A stretch of DNA of 64,000 nucleotides from Altererythrobacter sp. ZODW24 (GCF_003344885.1 NZ_CP031155.1:1826001-1890000); one strand, 5' to 3'. Shown: positions 36,484-45,946, counted from the first letter of the stretch. Numbers and translations are program-made. Notes: generated from the letters alone by a model not told the origin.

Positions 36484-36515
36484 GGTGCCAGGATTCGAGT
36501 CCTCTTCTCGCACCA
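36484..36515 (+). pseudogene. Decayed tRNA 3' end (Leu/Ser-like), possible attachment site
   Basis: The string runs from GGTGCCAGGATTCGAGTCC to CTTCTCGCACCA. It carries a T-loop-like TTCGAG, an acceptor-like CTCGC, discriminator A and an encoded CCA, like the 3' end of a class II tRNA with a GCGAG acceptor. The T-arm pairs only AGGA/TCCT with a six-base loop, one base short of normal, and no 5' half precedes it, so it is not a working tRNA. Such 3' fragments mark integration of elements into tRNA genes. Confidence 0.5.
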
Positions 36516-36551
36516 TTTTCCTAAATACCGCGTCCGGATGTTGGGAAGTAT

Positions 36552-37703
36552 ATGCAGCTACAAAACTTCGATACCGCCAGTTTTCTGCGTGATTACTGGC
36601 AAAAGAAGCCGCTTTTGATCCGCGCCGGGCTTTGTCCTTGGGTCGACCCGCTGGACCCTAATGAACTGGCCGGCCTCTCACTCGAGCAAGGCACCGAATC
36701 CCGGCTTGTCATTCAGGGCGAGGGCGGCCCCTCTGTCGAGCACGGACCGCAGGACAGTGAGCGACTGAGCAAACTGCCTACGAGCGGTTGGACGTTGCTG
36801 GTGCAGGCCGTCGATCATCAGGTGCCCGAAGTGGCTGCACTGATCGAACCCTTCCGCTTCGTGCCCAATTGGCGGATTGATGATGTCATGGTGAGCTGCG
36901 CCGCGGATGGCGGCGGGGTTGGCCCGCATTATGATCAATATGACGTGTTTCTGGTGCAGGGCGCAGGAAAGCGGCGCTGGCAGGTTGGTGCGAAGTGTGA
37001 CGAGACCACGCCGCTGGTTGCCGAAAACGAACTGATGCTAATCGATGGCTTCGAAGCCACCGACGAATGGGTGCTGGAGACGGGCGACATTCTCTACGTT
37101 CCGCCGGGCTACGCCCATAATGGCGTCGCGGTGGGCGATGGTTGCATGACCTATTCGATCGGCTTTCGCGCGCCTGCCCGCAGCGAGCTGATTGCCCATT
37201 GGACCGACCATCTGATCGATGAAATGGCCGAGGACGACCGGTATAGCGATCCGGCTCTGGCTATGCAGGCGAACCCGGGCGAAATTGCGCCTGCGGCGAT
37301 TGATGCTCTGCATGCAATGGTGACCGAAAAGCTGGGCGACAGGGCGGCATTCGCGCGCTGGTTTGGCGAATATAGCACCGCTCCGAAATATCCCGACGTC
37401 GATTGGCAGCCCGAAGAGCCAGTATCGGCTGGTGACATGAGAGACTTGATAGCGTCCGGTGCTGCCTTGCTGCGTAACCCGGCCAGCCGCTGGTCATTCG
37501 CCGGGGGCGAGGGCGGCGCAGTGTCGCTGTTTGTCGATGGGGCAAGTTATGACTGCACCGGAGAAACCGCGTCATTGGCTGAGGCAATTTGCGCGGCGGA
37601 CCGGATTGATCTTGGCCCGGATGCGGCGACGGACGAAGCATCGCGCGAATTGCTCGTAGCCCTAATCAATCAAGGCAGCCTGGCGTTCGAGCAGGAAGAC
37701 TAA
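36552..37703 (+). CDS. roxA: Cupin/JmjC oxygenase, RoxA (YcfD)-like ribosomal protein uL16 hydroxylase
   Basis: 383 residues. Fe(II)/2-oxoglutarate oxygenase that hydroxylates an arginine of ribosomal protein uL16 in characterised relatives. N-terminus [17 protein letters not shown] is the family opening. The metal HxD is in [17 protein letters not shown] and the distal His in [23 protein letters not shown] lies between. The C-terminal winged-helix-like domain covers about 230-383. Its last four bases overlap the convergent rluE gene. Confidence 0.9.
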   Translation: MQLQNFDTASFLRDYWQKKPLLIRAGLCPWVDPLDPNELAGLSLEQGTESRLVIQGEGGPSVEHGPQDSERLSKLPTSGWTLLVQAVDHQVPEVAALIEPFRFVPNWRIDDVMVSCAADGGGVGPHYDQYDVFLVQGAGKRRWQVGAKCDETTPLVAENELMLIDGFEATDEWVLETGDILYVPPGYAHNGVAVGDGCMTYSIGFRAPARSELIAHWTDHLIDEMAEDDRYSDPALAMQANPGEIAPAAIDALHAMVTEKLGDRAAFARWFGEYSTAPKYPDVDWQPEEPVSAGDMRDLIASGAALLRNPASRWSFAGGEGGAVSLFVDGASYDCTGETASLAEAICAADRIDLGPDAATDEASRELLVALINQGSLAFEQED

Positions 37704-38242
37704 ACCTCCCGCCACGCACCTTGTTCAAGCCCGTCCAGTGTCCATTCGCCAATGCTCCATCGCACTAGGCGGAGCGTTGGGTGGCCTGCCGCCGCGGTCA
37801 TGCGCCTGACCTGCCGGTTCCGCCCCTCGCGAATGGTCACTTTGAGCCAGCAATCGGGCACGGTTTTGCGAAAGCGGACCGGCGGATCGCGCGGCCATAG
37901 GTCCGGTTCGTCGATGCGTGTCACGTCCGCAGGGCTGGTCAATCCATCCTTCAGCTGCACACCGCCGCGCAATTGGTCCAGCGCATCTTCGCCCGCTTCG
38001 CCTTCGACCTGCACGAGATAGGTTTTTGGTGTTTTAAATGCGGGATTGGCGATGCGCGCCTGCAGTTTGCCATCATTGGTCAGCAACAACAGCCCCTCGC
38101 TGTCACGGTCGAGCCTGCCAGCAGGATAAACGCCGGGGCAGTCGATAAAGCCGGATAATGTGGGCCTGCTGGTGGGCGAGCCCTTATCGGTGAACTGCGA
38201 AAGCACGCCGAAGGGTTTGTTGAAAGCTATCAGTTTGGACAT
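37700..38242 (-). CDS. rluE: 23S rRNA pseudouridine synthase RluE-type
   Basis: 180 residues, matching the short RluE subgroup of the RsuA family without an S4 domain. Catalytic Asp motif [17 protein letters not shown] near residue 41, N-terminal [13 protein letters not shown], and C-terminal [25 protein letters not shown]. coli RluE modifies U2457 of 23S rRNA. Convergent with the RoxA-like gene, so two ribosome-modifying genes sit end to end. Confidence 0.93.
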   Translation of the reverse strand: MSKLIAFNKPFGVLSQFTDKGSPTSRPTLSGFIDCPGVYPAGRLDRDSEGLLLLTNDGKLQARIANPAFKTPKTYLVQVEGEAGEDALDQLRGGVQLKDGLTSPADVTRIDEPDLWPRDPPVRFRKTVPDCWLKVTIREGRNRQVRRMTAAAGHPTLRLVRWSIGEWTLDGLEQGAWREV

Positions 38243-38302
38243 AATCGGGCTCGCCTACCGAATTACTTGGGGTTCGGCCATCATCCTGTTAGGCGGCGCG
38301 CC

Positions 38303-40171
38303 ATGCTTTCAATTGATTCCCTGACTGTCCGGCTTGGCGGCCGCACTATCCTCGATTCTGCTACGGCGACGATCCCTGCAGGCGCGCGCGTTGGGCTGAT
38401 CGGCCGCAATGGGGCGGGTAAGTCCACGCTGATGAAGGCGATGATCGGCGAGCTTGATCCCGATGACGGGGCGATTTCCATGCCCAAGCGCACGCGGCTG
38501 GGCTATATTGCGCAGGAAGCACCCGACGGCGCAGCGACGCCTGCCGCAACCGTACTGGCAGCGGATACCGAGCGTGCAGAGCTGCTGGCGGAGTCAGAAA
38601 CCTGTACTGATCCCGACCGGCTGGGCGACGTGCATGAGCGGTTGATGGCCATCGATGCCTACAGCGCGCCTTCGCGGGCAGCGCGCATCCTGATGGGCCT
38701 TGGCTTTGACGAGGAAATGCAGGAGCAGCCGCTGAGTGAATTCTCGGGCGGGTGGAAAATGCGTGTCGCGCTGGCGGCCTTGCTGTTCTCGCAGCCTGAC
38801 GTGCTGCTGCTGGATGAACCGTCGAACCACCTCGATCTCGAAGCGACTTTGTGGCTGGAGAATTTCCTCAAGGCCTATCCGGCCACGCTGGTGGTGATCA
38901 GCCACGAGCGCGACCTGCTCAATAATGTGGTCGATAACATCCTGCATCTGCAGGGCGGTAAGGTTACGCTCTATCCCGGCGGATATGACGCTTTCGAGAA
39001 ACAGCGCGCCGAACGAGCAGCCCAGCTAGAAGCCGCTGCCGCATCGCAGGATCAGCAGCGCAAGCGGTTGCAGGACTACGTCGCTCGCAACAGCGCGCGT
39101 GCTTCAACCGCGAAACAGGCCCAGTCGCGCGCCAAGATGCTCGCCAAGATGCAGCCGATTGCGGCGCTGGCTGAAGATCCTTCGCTCAGCTTCCAGTTCC
39201 CCGACCCTAATGAGCTGAAACCGCCGCTGATCACGCTTGATCTGGCTGCAGTTGGTTATGTTGAGGATACGCCGATCCTGAAGCGGCTGAACCTGCGGAT
39301 TGATCCTGATGACCGGATCGCGCTGCTGGGCCGCAACGGTAACGGCAAGACGACGCTGGCTCGCCTGCTCGCCGCGCAATTGCCACCGATGGAGGGCGAT
39401 ATGCATTCCTCTGGCAAGATGAAGGTGGGTTACTTCACCCAATATCAGGTTGAGGAGCTGGCGAGTGACGGCACGCCGCTGGAACATATGACGCGCGCTA
39501 TGAAAGGGCAGACGCCCGGCGCAGTGCGCGCGCAATTGGGCCGCTTCGGTTTCTCCGGCAATCGCGCCATTCAGGAAGTCACCAAGCTTTCAGGCGGCGA
39601 GCGAGCGCGGCTGGCGTTGGCGCTGATTACGCGTGATGCGCCGCATTTGCTGATCTTGGATGAGCCGACCAACCACCTCGATGTCGATGCGCGCGAGGCG
39701 TTGGTGCAGGCGCTGAATGACTATGACGGCGCTGTGATCCTGATCAGCCATGACCGCCACATGGTGGAGCTGACCGCCGACCGGCTGGTGCTAGTCGATG
39801 ATGGCCTCGCCAATGAATATAATGGCAGCATGGAAGACTATATTGATTTCGTGCTGGGCCGGAACCAGCCGAAAGAGGGCGGCGATAAGCCCAAGGCCTC
39901 GAAGAAAGACAAAAAAGCTGCCGCCAAGGAGCGAGCCGCGCGGCGTGAGCTTCAATCCAAGATGAAGGTTGCCGAGACCGAGCTAGCCAAGCTGCAGAAG
40001 CAATGTGCAGCTTTGGATCAGGCGATGTTCGAGCCTGACAATGCCGCGCCGGAATTCGCGAAACTCTCTATGGGGGAGCTGGCTGAGCGGCGCGGGAAGC
40101 TGGGCGCTGAGCTCGATGCCGTCGAGGCGGAGTGGCTGGAGCTTGGCGAGAAAGTCGAAGCTGGCGGCTAG
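38303..40171 (+). CDS. ABC-F family ATPase (YheS/Uup-like)
   Basis: 622 residues, two ABC domains and no membrane part. Walker A GRNGAGKST and GRNGNGKTT; signatures LSEFSGGWKMRVALAALL and VTKLSGGERARLALALI; Walker B DVLLLDEPSNHLDL and HLLILDEPTNHLDV. The charged linker between domains (about 230-300) inserts into the ribosomal E site in relatives. The C-terminal lysine-rich coiled coil (about 525-615) is typical of the YheS/Uup type. It acts on the ribosome in translation. The ATG before LSIDSL was chosen. Confidence 0.94.
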   Translation: MLSIDSLTVRLGGRTILDSATATIPAGARVGLIGRNGAGKSTLMKAMIGELDPDDGAISMPKRTRLGYIAQEAPDGAATPAATVLAADTERAELLAESETCTDPDRLGDVHERLMAIDAYSAPSRAARILMGLGFDEEMQEQPLSEFSGGWKMRVALAALLFSQPDVLLLDEPSNHLDLEATLWLENFLKAYPATLVVISHERDLLNNVVDNILHLQGGKVTLYPGGYDAFEKQRAERAAQLEAAAASQDQQRKRLQDYVARNSARASTAKQAQSRAKMLAKMQPIAALAEDPSLSFQFPDPNELKPPLITLDLAAVGYVEDTPILKRLNLRIDPDDRIALLGRNGNGKTTLARLLAAQLPPMEGDMHSSGKMKVGYFTQYQVEELASDGTPLEHMTRAMKGQTPGAVRAQLGRFGFSGNRAIQEVTKLSGGERARLALALITRDAPHLLILDEPTNHLDVDAREALVQALNDYDGAVILISHDRHMVELTADRLVLVDDGLANEYNGSMEDYIDFVLGRNQPKEGGDKPKASKKDKKAAAKERAARRELQSKMKVAETELAKLQKQCAALDQAMFEPDNAAPEFAKLSMGELAERRGKLGAELDAVEAEWLELGEKVEAGG

Positions 40172-40773
40172 TCCTTGAAGTGTTCGCGGGCCATCAGGCT
40201 GCGCTGGACGACGGTAAGCAAGCATAAAGCTGCGTAGCCATAGGCAATGGGCGCGAACCATGCCGGGAAGATGCACATCGCGGCGAAGACTGCGATGGTC
40301 TCTGCCCCTTCGGCAAGGCCAGTCGAATAGAAGAAGCTTTTCCGGCCATGGGCGTCGGTTTCATCGCCGCGCTTTGCTGCGATGGCGGCGTAGGCAAGGA
40401 AGCTGGTGCCAGTGAGCACAAAACTGGCGGTCAGGACCAAGGCCCCAAGCGCATTCGCAGGATCGGCGATCCCGAAGGCGACCGGGATGGACACGTAAAA
40501 CGCGAAGTCGGCCACAATGTCGAAGTATCCGCCCAGGTCGGTCGGGCCGTTTGCCCGTGCGACTGCGCCGTCCAGCCCGTCTATGATGCGGTTGGCGAGG
40601 ACCAGCGCGAGGCCGATCCAATAGGCTCCGATAGCGATAGCAACTGCACCCATCAAGCCGACCAGCAAGCCAGCGAACGTCACTTGGTTCGCGCCGATGC
40701 CCGCGCTGGCTAAAGCGCCGCCTACCGCGTTAAGCGGCGGATCGATCAGTGGGCGGAGTTTGGCATCGAACAT
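40168..40773 (-). CDS. CDP-alcohol phosphatidyltransferase family protein
   Basis: 201 residues, about five or six membrane helices. The family motif is visible as DGAVARANGPTDLGGYFDIV then AD (DG..AR..G..D..D) near residue 67, with one residue fewer than the usual spacing. It transfers a phosphatidyl or similar group from a CDP-activated donor to an alcohol; the acceptor is not predictable. It overlaps the end of the convergent ABC-F gene by four bases and lies 12 bases after the nucleoside transporter gene. Confidence 0.9.
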   Translation of the reverse strand: MFDAKLRPLIDPPLNAVGGALASAGIGANQVTFAGLLVGLMGAVAIAIGAYWIGLALVLANRIIDGLDGAVARANGPTDLGGYFDIVADFAFYVSIPVAFGIADPANALGALVLTASFVLTGTSFLAYAAIAAKRGDETDAHGRKSFFYSTGLAEGAETIAVFAAMCIFPAWFAPIAYGYAALCLLTVVQRSLMAREHFKD

Positions 40774-40785
40774 GTCAGATGCCTA

Positions 40786-42051
40786 TCACACGAAGGTAAT
40801 AATGCCGATGAAGGCACCTGTCATCGCGGAGGCGCAATTGCCGGCGACCCAGCTTTTCATACCAAGGCCAGCGACTTCCGCCCGGCGGCTGGGGGCCAGC
40901 GTTCCGATGGTCGATACCAGCAGGCCCACACTGGCGAGGTTTGCGACGCCGCATAGCGCATAGGTCACAATCAACTTCGCGCGTGGATCGAAGGTTCCAT
41001 CGGGCAGAGCGGCCATCTCCAGATAAGCGACATATTCGTTGAGGATTGACTTCGTCCCCATCAACGCACCTGCAGTTTGGGACTGCTCCCATGGCACGCC
41101 CAGCGTCCACATGATCGGCGCGAATATCCAGCCAAAGATGCGCTTGATGGTGATGGGCTCGTCACCCACGAATGGCAGCACGGCCAAAATCTGGTCGGTC
41201 AAAGCGACCAGCGCGAACACTACAATGATGATTGCGATCACGGCGAGGAACAGTTGCATTCCGTCCATCGTGCCTTTGACGATAGCGTCGATGGAACTAT
41301 CATATTTGAGGCCCGGCTCCTCGCGGTTTTCGGCGGTTTTTCCGTCGCCGGGGACCATGATCTTGGCCAGCAACACGGCGGCGGGCAGCGAGATTAGCGA
41401 GGCGGAGATCATGTGACCCACGGCGTCCGGTACGACTTCGGACAGCGTCGTCGCATAGAGAATCAGAATTGCGCCCGATATCGTGGACATCGCCAGCACC
41501 ATCACCGCGAATAATTCAGCGCGGCTCATCTTCTCGAAATAGGCGCGCACCACCAGCGGGCTTTCGACCACGCCGAGGAACATGTTGGCTCCGCCGGACA
41601 GTCCGACCACACCGCTGACCCCCAATGTGCGCTGGAGCGCCCAGGACAATCCACGCACCAGCCATTGGAGCACACCCCAATGCCACAGCAGCGCGGCGAG
41701 AGCGGAAAACACGATCACCAGCGGTAAAATCTGAAAGGCGATGACCAGCGGTGCGGCATCGGGGTTCTTCAAGGCGAAGGGCAGCTCTCCTCCGCCGAGA
41801 TAGCCGAACATGTAACTTGAGCCGACGAGTGTCGCCTTCTCGATCGCCATCACCGCGTGATTGGCGAGTGTCACCACGTCCCAGATAAATGGGACGCGCA
41901 GAATCAGGACGGCGAGGAGCAATTGCACGCCCAGCGCAGCGCCGATCCAGCGCCAGCTAGGCCGCGCCTTGCGGTCTTCTGAAATGCCCCATGCAAGCAG
42001 GAGCAGCAACCCAATGCCGATGAAGCCCTGAAGCTGCTGCAACACGTCCAT
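40786..42051 (-). CDS. Concentrative nucleoside transporter (CNT/NupC family)
   Basis: 421 residues, about 10-12 helices. Family hallmarks: SSYMFGYLGGGELPFALKN near residue 78, GLSGGANMFLGVVESPLVVRAYF near 155, and the C-terminal GTKSILNEYVAYLEM with VGLLVSTIGTLAPSRRAEVAG. Imports nucleosides with Na+ or H+. It is preceded by three bases after the DoxX-like stop, so they are probably co-transcribed. Confidence 0.94.
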   Translation of the reverse strand: MDVLQQLQGFIGIGLLLLLAWGISEDRKARPSWRWIGAALGVQLLLAVLILRVPFIWDVVTLANHAVMAIEKATLVGSSYMFGYLGGGELPFALKNPDAAPLVIAFQILPLVIVFSALAALLWHWGVLQWLVRGLSWALQRTLGVSGVVGLSGGANMFLGVVESPLVVRAYFEKMSRAELFAVMVLAMSTISGAILILYATTLSEVVPDAVGHMISASLISLPAAVLLAKIMVPGDGKTAENREEPGLKYDSSIDAIVKGTMDGMQLFLAVIAIIIVVFALVALTDQILAVLPFVGDEPITIKRIFGWIFAPIMWTLGVPWEQSQTAGALMGTKSILNEYVAYLEMAALPDGTFDPRAKLIVTYALCGVANLASVGLLVSTIGTLAPSRRAEVAGLGMKSWVAGNCASAMTGAFIGIITFV

Positions 42052-42054
42052 CCG

Positions 42055-42489
42055 TTAGGTTGCAGTCTTCTTACGGGCGATCACCGTGTCGAGGCTGAAC
42101 CGGTCTTCCTCGCGGAATGCCATGACCACCAGCGTTGCGGCGGCAATTGAAAGCGACGGGAAGAACAGCACTTGCCGGGTTTCTTCGGTCAGGATGTAGA
42201 GGCCCAGCGGATCAAGCAGATATTTCCAGATGGCGAGCGCGCCGCCCACCAGTATCAGCGCTTGCACCGGCTGCACAAATTTGCGGAATAGGCCGACTAC
42301 GCAGAGCACGCCGATGAGGACCTGAAATGCGCCCCAGCCAGTCTGCAGCGTTTGGCTGGCAGCAATACCGCCGTAGTATTTCTCAGCCAGACCCGGTCCG
42401 ACCTCGGGTGCACCAAGGCGGATGGTGCCCCATACGACCAGCATCAGCCCGACCGCGACGCGCAGGAATGCGATTGAAAATGCCTTCAT
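42055..42489 (-). CDS. DoxX-like small membrane protein
   Basis: 144 residues, four membrane helices (about 7-24, 50-70, 74-95, 105-128). Pattern LRVAVGLMLVVWGTIRLGAP and GWGAFQVLIGVLCVVGLFRK fits the DoxX/DoxD-like superfamily. GGAG precedes the ATG before KAFSIAF, which sets the start; a longer frame upstream lies in the intergenic gap. It sits 22 bases after the TVP38-FAD reductase gene on the same strand; DoxX relatives work with sulfur or quinone redox enzymes, which suits the neighbour. Confidence 0.8.
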   Translation of the reverse strand: MKAFSIAFLRVAVGLMLVVWGTIRLGAPEVGPGLAEKYYGGIAASQTLQTGWGAFQVLIGVLCVVGLFRKFVQPVQALILVGGALAIWKYLLDPLGLYILTEETRQVLFFPSLSIAAATLVVMAFREEDRFSLDTVIARKKTAT

Positions 42490-42511
42490 AGTTAGTCTCC
42501 TTAAGGCCGCG

Positions 42512-44653
42512 TCAGCCGCGGCGCCATGAGTGATATTTTTCGACAAAGCTGAGCAGTTTTTCTGGTTTTCTAGCTTTCTTCCACTCGCCCGCGACATATT
42601 TGTTCGCTTCGGCCCAAGTGGGATAGGTGTGGATCGTGCCAAGGATCTTGTTGAGGCCCAGCCCGTGCTTCATCGCCAGCACATATTCGGCCAGCAGCTC
42701 GCCCGCATGATCGCCGACAATGGTGACGCCCAAAATGGTGTCCTTGCCCGGAACGGTCAGCACTTTGACGAAACCTGCGGTTGAGCTTTCGGCAATCGCG
42801 CGGTCGAGATCATCGAGATCGTAGCGGGTTACTTCGTAAGGTGTTTCCTGCTCCTTCGCCTCGGCCTCGCTCAGGCCGACGCGCGCAACTTCTGGATCGA
42901 TAAAGGTCGTCCACGGGATCACGCGGTAATCGGCCTTGAACTTCTTGAACTGGCCAAACAGTGCATTGACCGACGCAAACCAAGCCTGATGACTGGCAAC
43001 ATGGGTAAATTGGTACGGCCCGGCAACATCGCCTGCAGCCAGGATATTGGGGAATTTCGTTTGTAGAAACTCATCCGTCACAACGGTGCGTTCCGTGTCG
43101 ATTCCGAGTTCTTCAAGGCCGTAGCCGGTAAGGCGCGCCTTGCGGCCGACTGCGACGAGAAGCGTGTCGAATTCAACAGTCTTCTCTGTGCCGTCATGTT
43201 CGACGATCAGCTGGTTGCCGTTTTCCACGCGGACAGCCTTGTGCTGGAGCAATACGTCGATACCCGATGCTTCGAGTGCCATCTTGGCCAGTTCAGAAAC
43301 TTCGACATCTTCCTTGCCGAGCAGCCGGTCTGCCATCTCGACCTGCGTCACTTGTGCGCCAAGCCGCTGCAGAGCTTGCGACAGCTCGCTACCAATTGGC
43401 CCGCCGCCCAGCACCGCGATGCGGCCCGGGATATTATCCATCTCGGAGAACGCATCCCACATCGTGTCGCTGGTGAGATAGCCCGATTCCTCGATGCCCG
43501 GCAGGGGCGGTACGAAGGGGCTACCGCCCGATGCGATGATGATGGAGCGCGTGGTTAGGCGCTGTGTCTCGCCGTCGTTGCGCGCAATTTCGACCGTCCA
43601 CGGGTCGATGATCTTGGCATAGCCTTCGACCACATCGACGCCGAGGCCCGTGTAGCGCTCGACGCTGTCATGCGGCTCGATATCGGCGATCACATCGTGC
43701 ACGCGCTTCATGGTTTCGCGGAAAGGCACCTCGGGCTCGACCGCTTTCAGGCCGTAGCGATCGGCATGGCGCATGGATTCGGCCACGCGGGCGGACTTAA
43801 TCAGTGCCTTGCTGGGAACGCAGCCATAATTCAGGCAGTCGCCGCCCATCTTATTCGCCTCGACCAGCGTAACCTTCGCCTTCACCGTTGCGGCGATATA
43901 GGAGGAGACGAGGCCCGCAGCGCCCGCACCGATCACGACCATATTGCGGTCATAGCTCTTGGGGCGGGTGAAACCTTTGTAAACGCGGCGGCGCTGCAAC
44001 CAGCCGATGATGGCTTTGGCGATCCAAGGCATGATGCCTAGCAATACGAAGCTGCCGATTACAGTCGGCGAAGCGATACCGGACAGGCTGTCGATCTGCG
44101 CCAACTGCGTGCCAGCGTTTACGTAAACGATGGTGCCCAGCAGCATGCCGATCTGGCTGACCCATGCGTAGGTCCATGTCTTGATCCGGGTCAGGCCCAT
44201 CAGCAGGTTCACCACGAAGAAGGGGAACAGCGGGATCATGCGGATGGTGAAGAGATAGAAGGGACCGTCGCGCTCCAACCCTTCATTCATGGTCTTCAGC
44301 CGCTGGCCGAACTTGCTCTCGATCGTATCACGCAGGACATAACGGCTGGCGAGGAAGGCTAGCGTCGCGCCAATAGTCGAAGCGAAGCTGACTACGATCG
44401 TGCCAGTGACAACGCCAAACAAAGCGCCTGCAGCCAATGTCATGACGGCCGCGCCGGGGAGCGAAGCCGCGGTAACGGCGATATAGGCGAGGAAAAACAG
44501 CCCGATCACGAGTGCGGGGTTGTCTTGATAATAGGCATCAGCGCTGGCCGCGACGTCCTTGATACCCTCAAGCGAGAGATATTGGCCGAGGTCGAACAGG
44601 AAATAGGACGCGATGGCGACAACCAGCGCCAGGATGATCAGGATTTTTTTCAT
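42512..44653 (-). CDS. TVP38/DedA-like membrane domain fused to a pyridine nucleotide-disulfide oxidoreductase
   Basis: 713 residues. Residues about 1-230 are a VTT/SNARE-associated (TVP38/TMEM64) membrane domain with LPGAAVMTLAAGALFGVVTG and FYLFTIRMIPLFPFFVVNLL. Residues about 238-713 form a mercuric reductase/lipoamide dehydrogenase-like enzyme: FAD site MVVIGAGAAGLVSSYIAA, redox disulfide GGDCLNYGCVPSKAL, NAD site AVLGGGPIGSELSQALQRLG, and the C-terminal HTYPTWAEANKY with the catalytic His-Glu pair. A flavoprotein disulfide reductase is thus tethered to a lipid-scramblase-like membrane module. Only MerR-type mercury genes would imply mercury reduction, and none are present. Confidence 0.93.
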   Translation of the reverse strand: MKKILIILALVVAIASYFLFDLGQYLSLEGIKDVAASADAYYQDNPALVIGLFFLAYIAVTAASLPGAAVMTLAAGALFGVVTGTIVVSFASTIGATLAFLASRYVLRDTIESKFGQRLKTMNEGLERDGPFYLFTIRMIPLFPFFVVNLLMGLTRIKTWTYAWVSQIGMLLGTIVYVNAGTQLAQIDSLSGIASPTVIGSFVLLGIMPWIAKAIIGWLQRRRVYKGFTRPKSYDRNMVVIGAGAAGLVSSYIAATVKAKVTLVEANKMGGDCLNYGCVPSKALIKSARVAESMRHADRYGLKAVEPEVPFRETMKRVHDVIADIEPHDSVERYTGLGVDVVEGYAKIIDPWTVEIARNDGETQRLTTRSIIIASGGSPFVPPLPGIEESGYLTSDTMWDAFSEMDNIPGRIAVLGGGPIGSELSQALQRLGAQVTQVEMADRLLGKEDVEVSELAKMALEASGIDVLLQHKAVRVENGNQLIVEHDGTEKTVEFDTLLVAVGRKARLTGYGLEELGIDTERTVVTDEFLQTKFPNILAAGDVAGPYQFTHVASHQAWFASVNALFGQFKKFKADYRVIPWTTFIDPEVARVGLSEAEAKEQETPYEVTRYDLDDLDRAIAESSTAGFVKVLTVPGKDTILGVTIVGDHAGELLAEYVLAMKHGLGLNKILGTIHTYPTWAEANKYVAGEWKKARKPEKLLSFVEKYHSWRRG

Positions 44654-44721
44654 TATGGAGTCCCCGGATTGCGGCCTTCTACCGCGTTCTTGCACCCTGT
44701 TCGGGCGGCGCAGGCGTTTGG

Positions 44722-45864
44722 TTACACACGTTCTGCCAGTTTGCGAAACCGGTTTACCCAGCGCATGTCGATCCAGCGCTTCAAACGCCAAACCCAAACA
44801 CCCTCTGCATGAAAGCGGCCATAGGTCAGGATTGCCGATTTATCGCCGGTTGAGAGCAGATAAAGGTTCCGGCGCCGCGCGTCATATGGGCGCATAGAAC
44901 CGGTGCCTTGAGTGGTGGCGCGCAAGTTATCCGCCAGAACCGGTCCGGCGAATACGGCGTGAACGCCTGAATGGGGCAGATCGCGGTCGGTGCGCTGGGA
45001 TATGTCGCCGGCTGCGAAGATCGCGGGATGTGAGAGTGATCGGTGCTGGGCATCGACTTCGACGAAGCCTTGAGCGTCAGTCTGCAGGCCAGCTTTGCGC
45101 GGCCAGTCGGGGGCTCCGCTGCCTAGTGCAGTGACGATGAGGTCAGGTTGGACCGCCGCCTCGCCGCCGATGACTAGCTCTCCGTCAGAAACCTCAGCAT
45201 CGGCTGCGATCACTTCAATGCCGCGCGCAGTCAGCGCCTGTTCGACATGCTGGCGTACGCCAGTGGGAAAGCCGGGTAACACTCCGGCTTTTCCGGTTAC
45301 AAAATGAATGCGCGGTTGCTCAGCCAGGCCGTGGCCCGAGCGCAGTGCAAAGGCCAGCTCCGTCCCGCCAGCGCCGCCGCCGATCACAGCAATGGTCAGA
45401 TCCTCGCGCTCCGAGTTCTCGTCCCGCCATTTGGCGTAGCGTTCAACGAAGCTCTCCATCGGCCTGATATCGAAGATGGGTGTGTCGGAGGGGCCGAATA
45501 CATCCTTCGCGCGGCCAGTACCGCCAGTCCCCAGTGCAAGCAGATCAAACCCAATTTTGCTGCCATCGGCGAGAGCCACTGTCTTGGCCTCAGCATCGAC
45601 GCCCACAATATCGCCCTGCACAAACTCCGCGCCCGCCTTTTCGGCCAAAGGCGTCAAAGCAATCGTCGCATCGCCAATGGTGAAGTCGCCGCTGATCCAG
45701 CCCGGTACCAGTCCCGAATAGAGTGTCTTGGGATGCCGTGAGACCATTACGCAGCCTTCTGAAGGCGGGCCCTTTGCTATCCAATCGGCCAACACACCGA
45801 GATGGGCGTGGCCGCCGCCCGCCAGCAGGATCGGTGCGCGCTTTGGGGGCTTGGTCTCATTCAC
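44722..45864 (-). CDS. FAD-dependent oxidoreductase, SelD N-terminal-like (TIGR03169 type)
   Basis: 380 residues from the GTG chosen here; a TTG 12 codons upstream is also open, and neither has a good ribosome site. FAD motif ILLAGGGHAHLGVLADW, then TLYSGLVPGWISGDF, second nucleotide site IAVIGGGAGGTELAFALRSG, and HPAIFAAGDISQ near the C-terminus. This NDH-2-like family is found alone or fused to selenophosphate synthase; no selD is visible. It lies 68 bases before the fused TVP38 reductase on the same strand. Confidence 0.88.
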   Translation of the reverse strand: MNETKPPKRAPILLAGGGHAHLGVLADWIAKGPPSEGCVMVSRHPKTLYSGLVPGWISGDFTIGDATIALTPLAEKAGAEFVQGDIVGVDAEAKTVALADGSKIGFDLLALGTGGTGRAKDVFGPSDTPIFDIRPMESFVERYAKWRDENSEREDLTIAVIGGGAGGTELAFALRSGHGLAEQPRIHFVTGKAGVLPGFPTGVRQHVEQALTARGIEVIAADAEVSDGELVIGGEAAVQPDLIVTALGSGAPDWPRKAGLQTDAQGFVEVDAQHRSLSHPAIFAAGDISQRTDRDLPHSGVHAVFAGPVLADNLRATTQGTGSMRPYDARRRNLYLLSTGDKSAILTYGRFHAEGVWVWRLKRWIDMRWVNRFRKLAERV

Positions 45865-45946
45865 GCGGTCATCTGTTGCGGTTGACCGATGCGATGGCAA
45901 GCTGGCAGTCGCGAAACGCAGTTAGTTTGGGGGAAGAGCGACCAAT

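Larger units (their letters stand above)
36125..36551. other. Gene-poor scar region between mobA and the RoxA-like gene
   Basis: 427 bases without an intact gene. It contains the tail of a restriction-enzyme gene (36182-36328), a T-loop-like string GGACTCGAACC in reverse (36355-36365), paired TTGGGGGC repeats (36383-36402), about 80 bases of AT-rich sequence in which I see nothing, and a decayed tRNA 3' end (36484-36515). The composition is unlike the flanking genes. Confidence 0.75.

Noticed and set aside
36484-36515. Intact tRNA gene ending at CCA
   Set aside because: No D arm, anticodon arm or 5' acceptor strand precedes it, and the T-arm is a base short; it was kept only as a remnant.
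44722-45900. TTG start for the SelD-type oxidoreductase at 45900
   Set aside because: The extra 12 residues are polar and unlike the family start, and no ribosome site precedes TTG; the GTG at 45864 gives a more typical N-terminus, though its signal is also weak.
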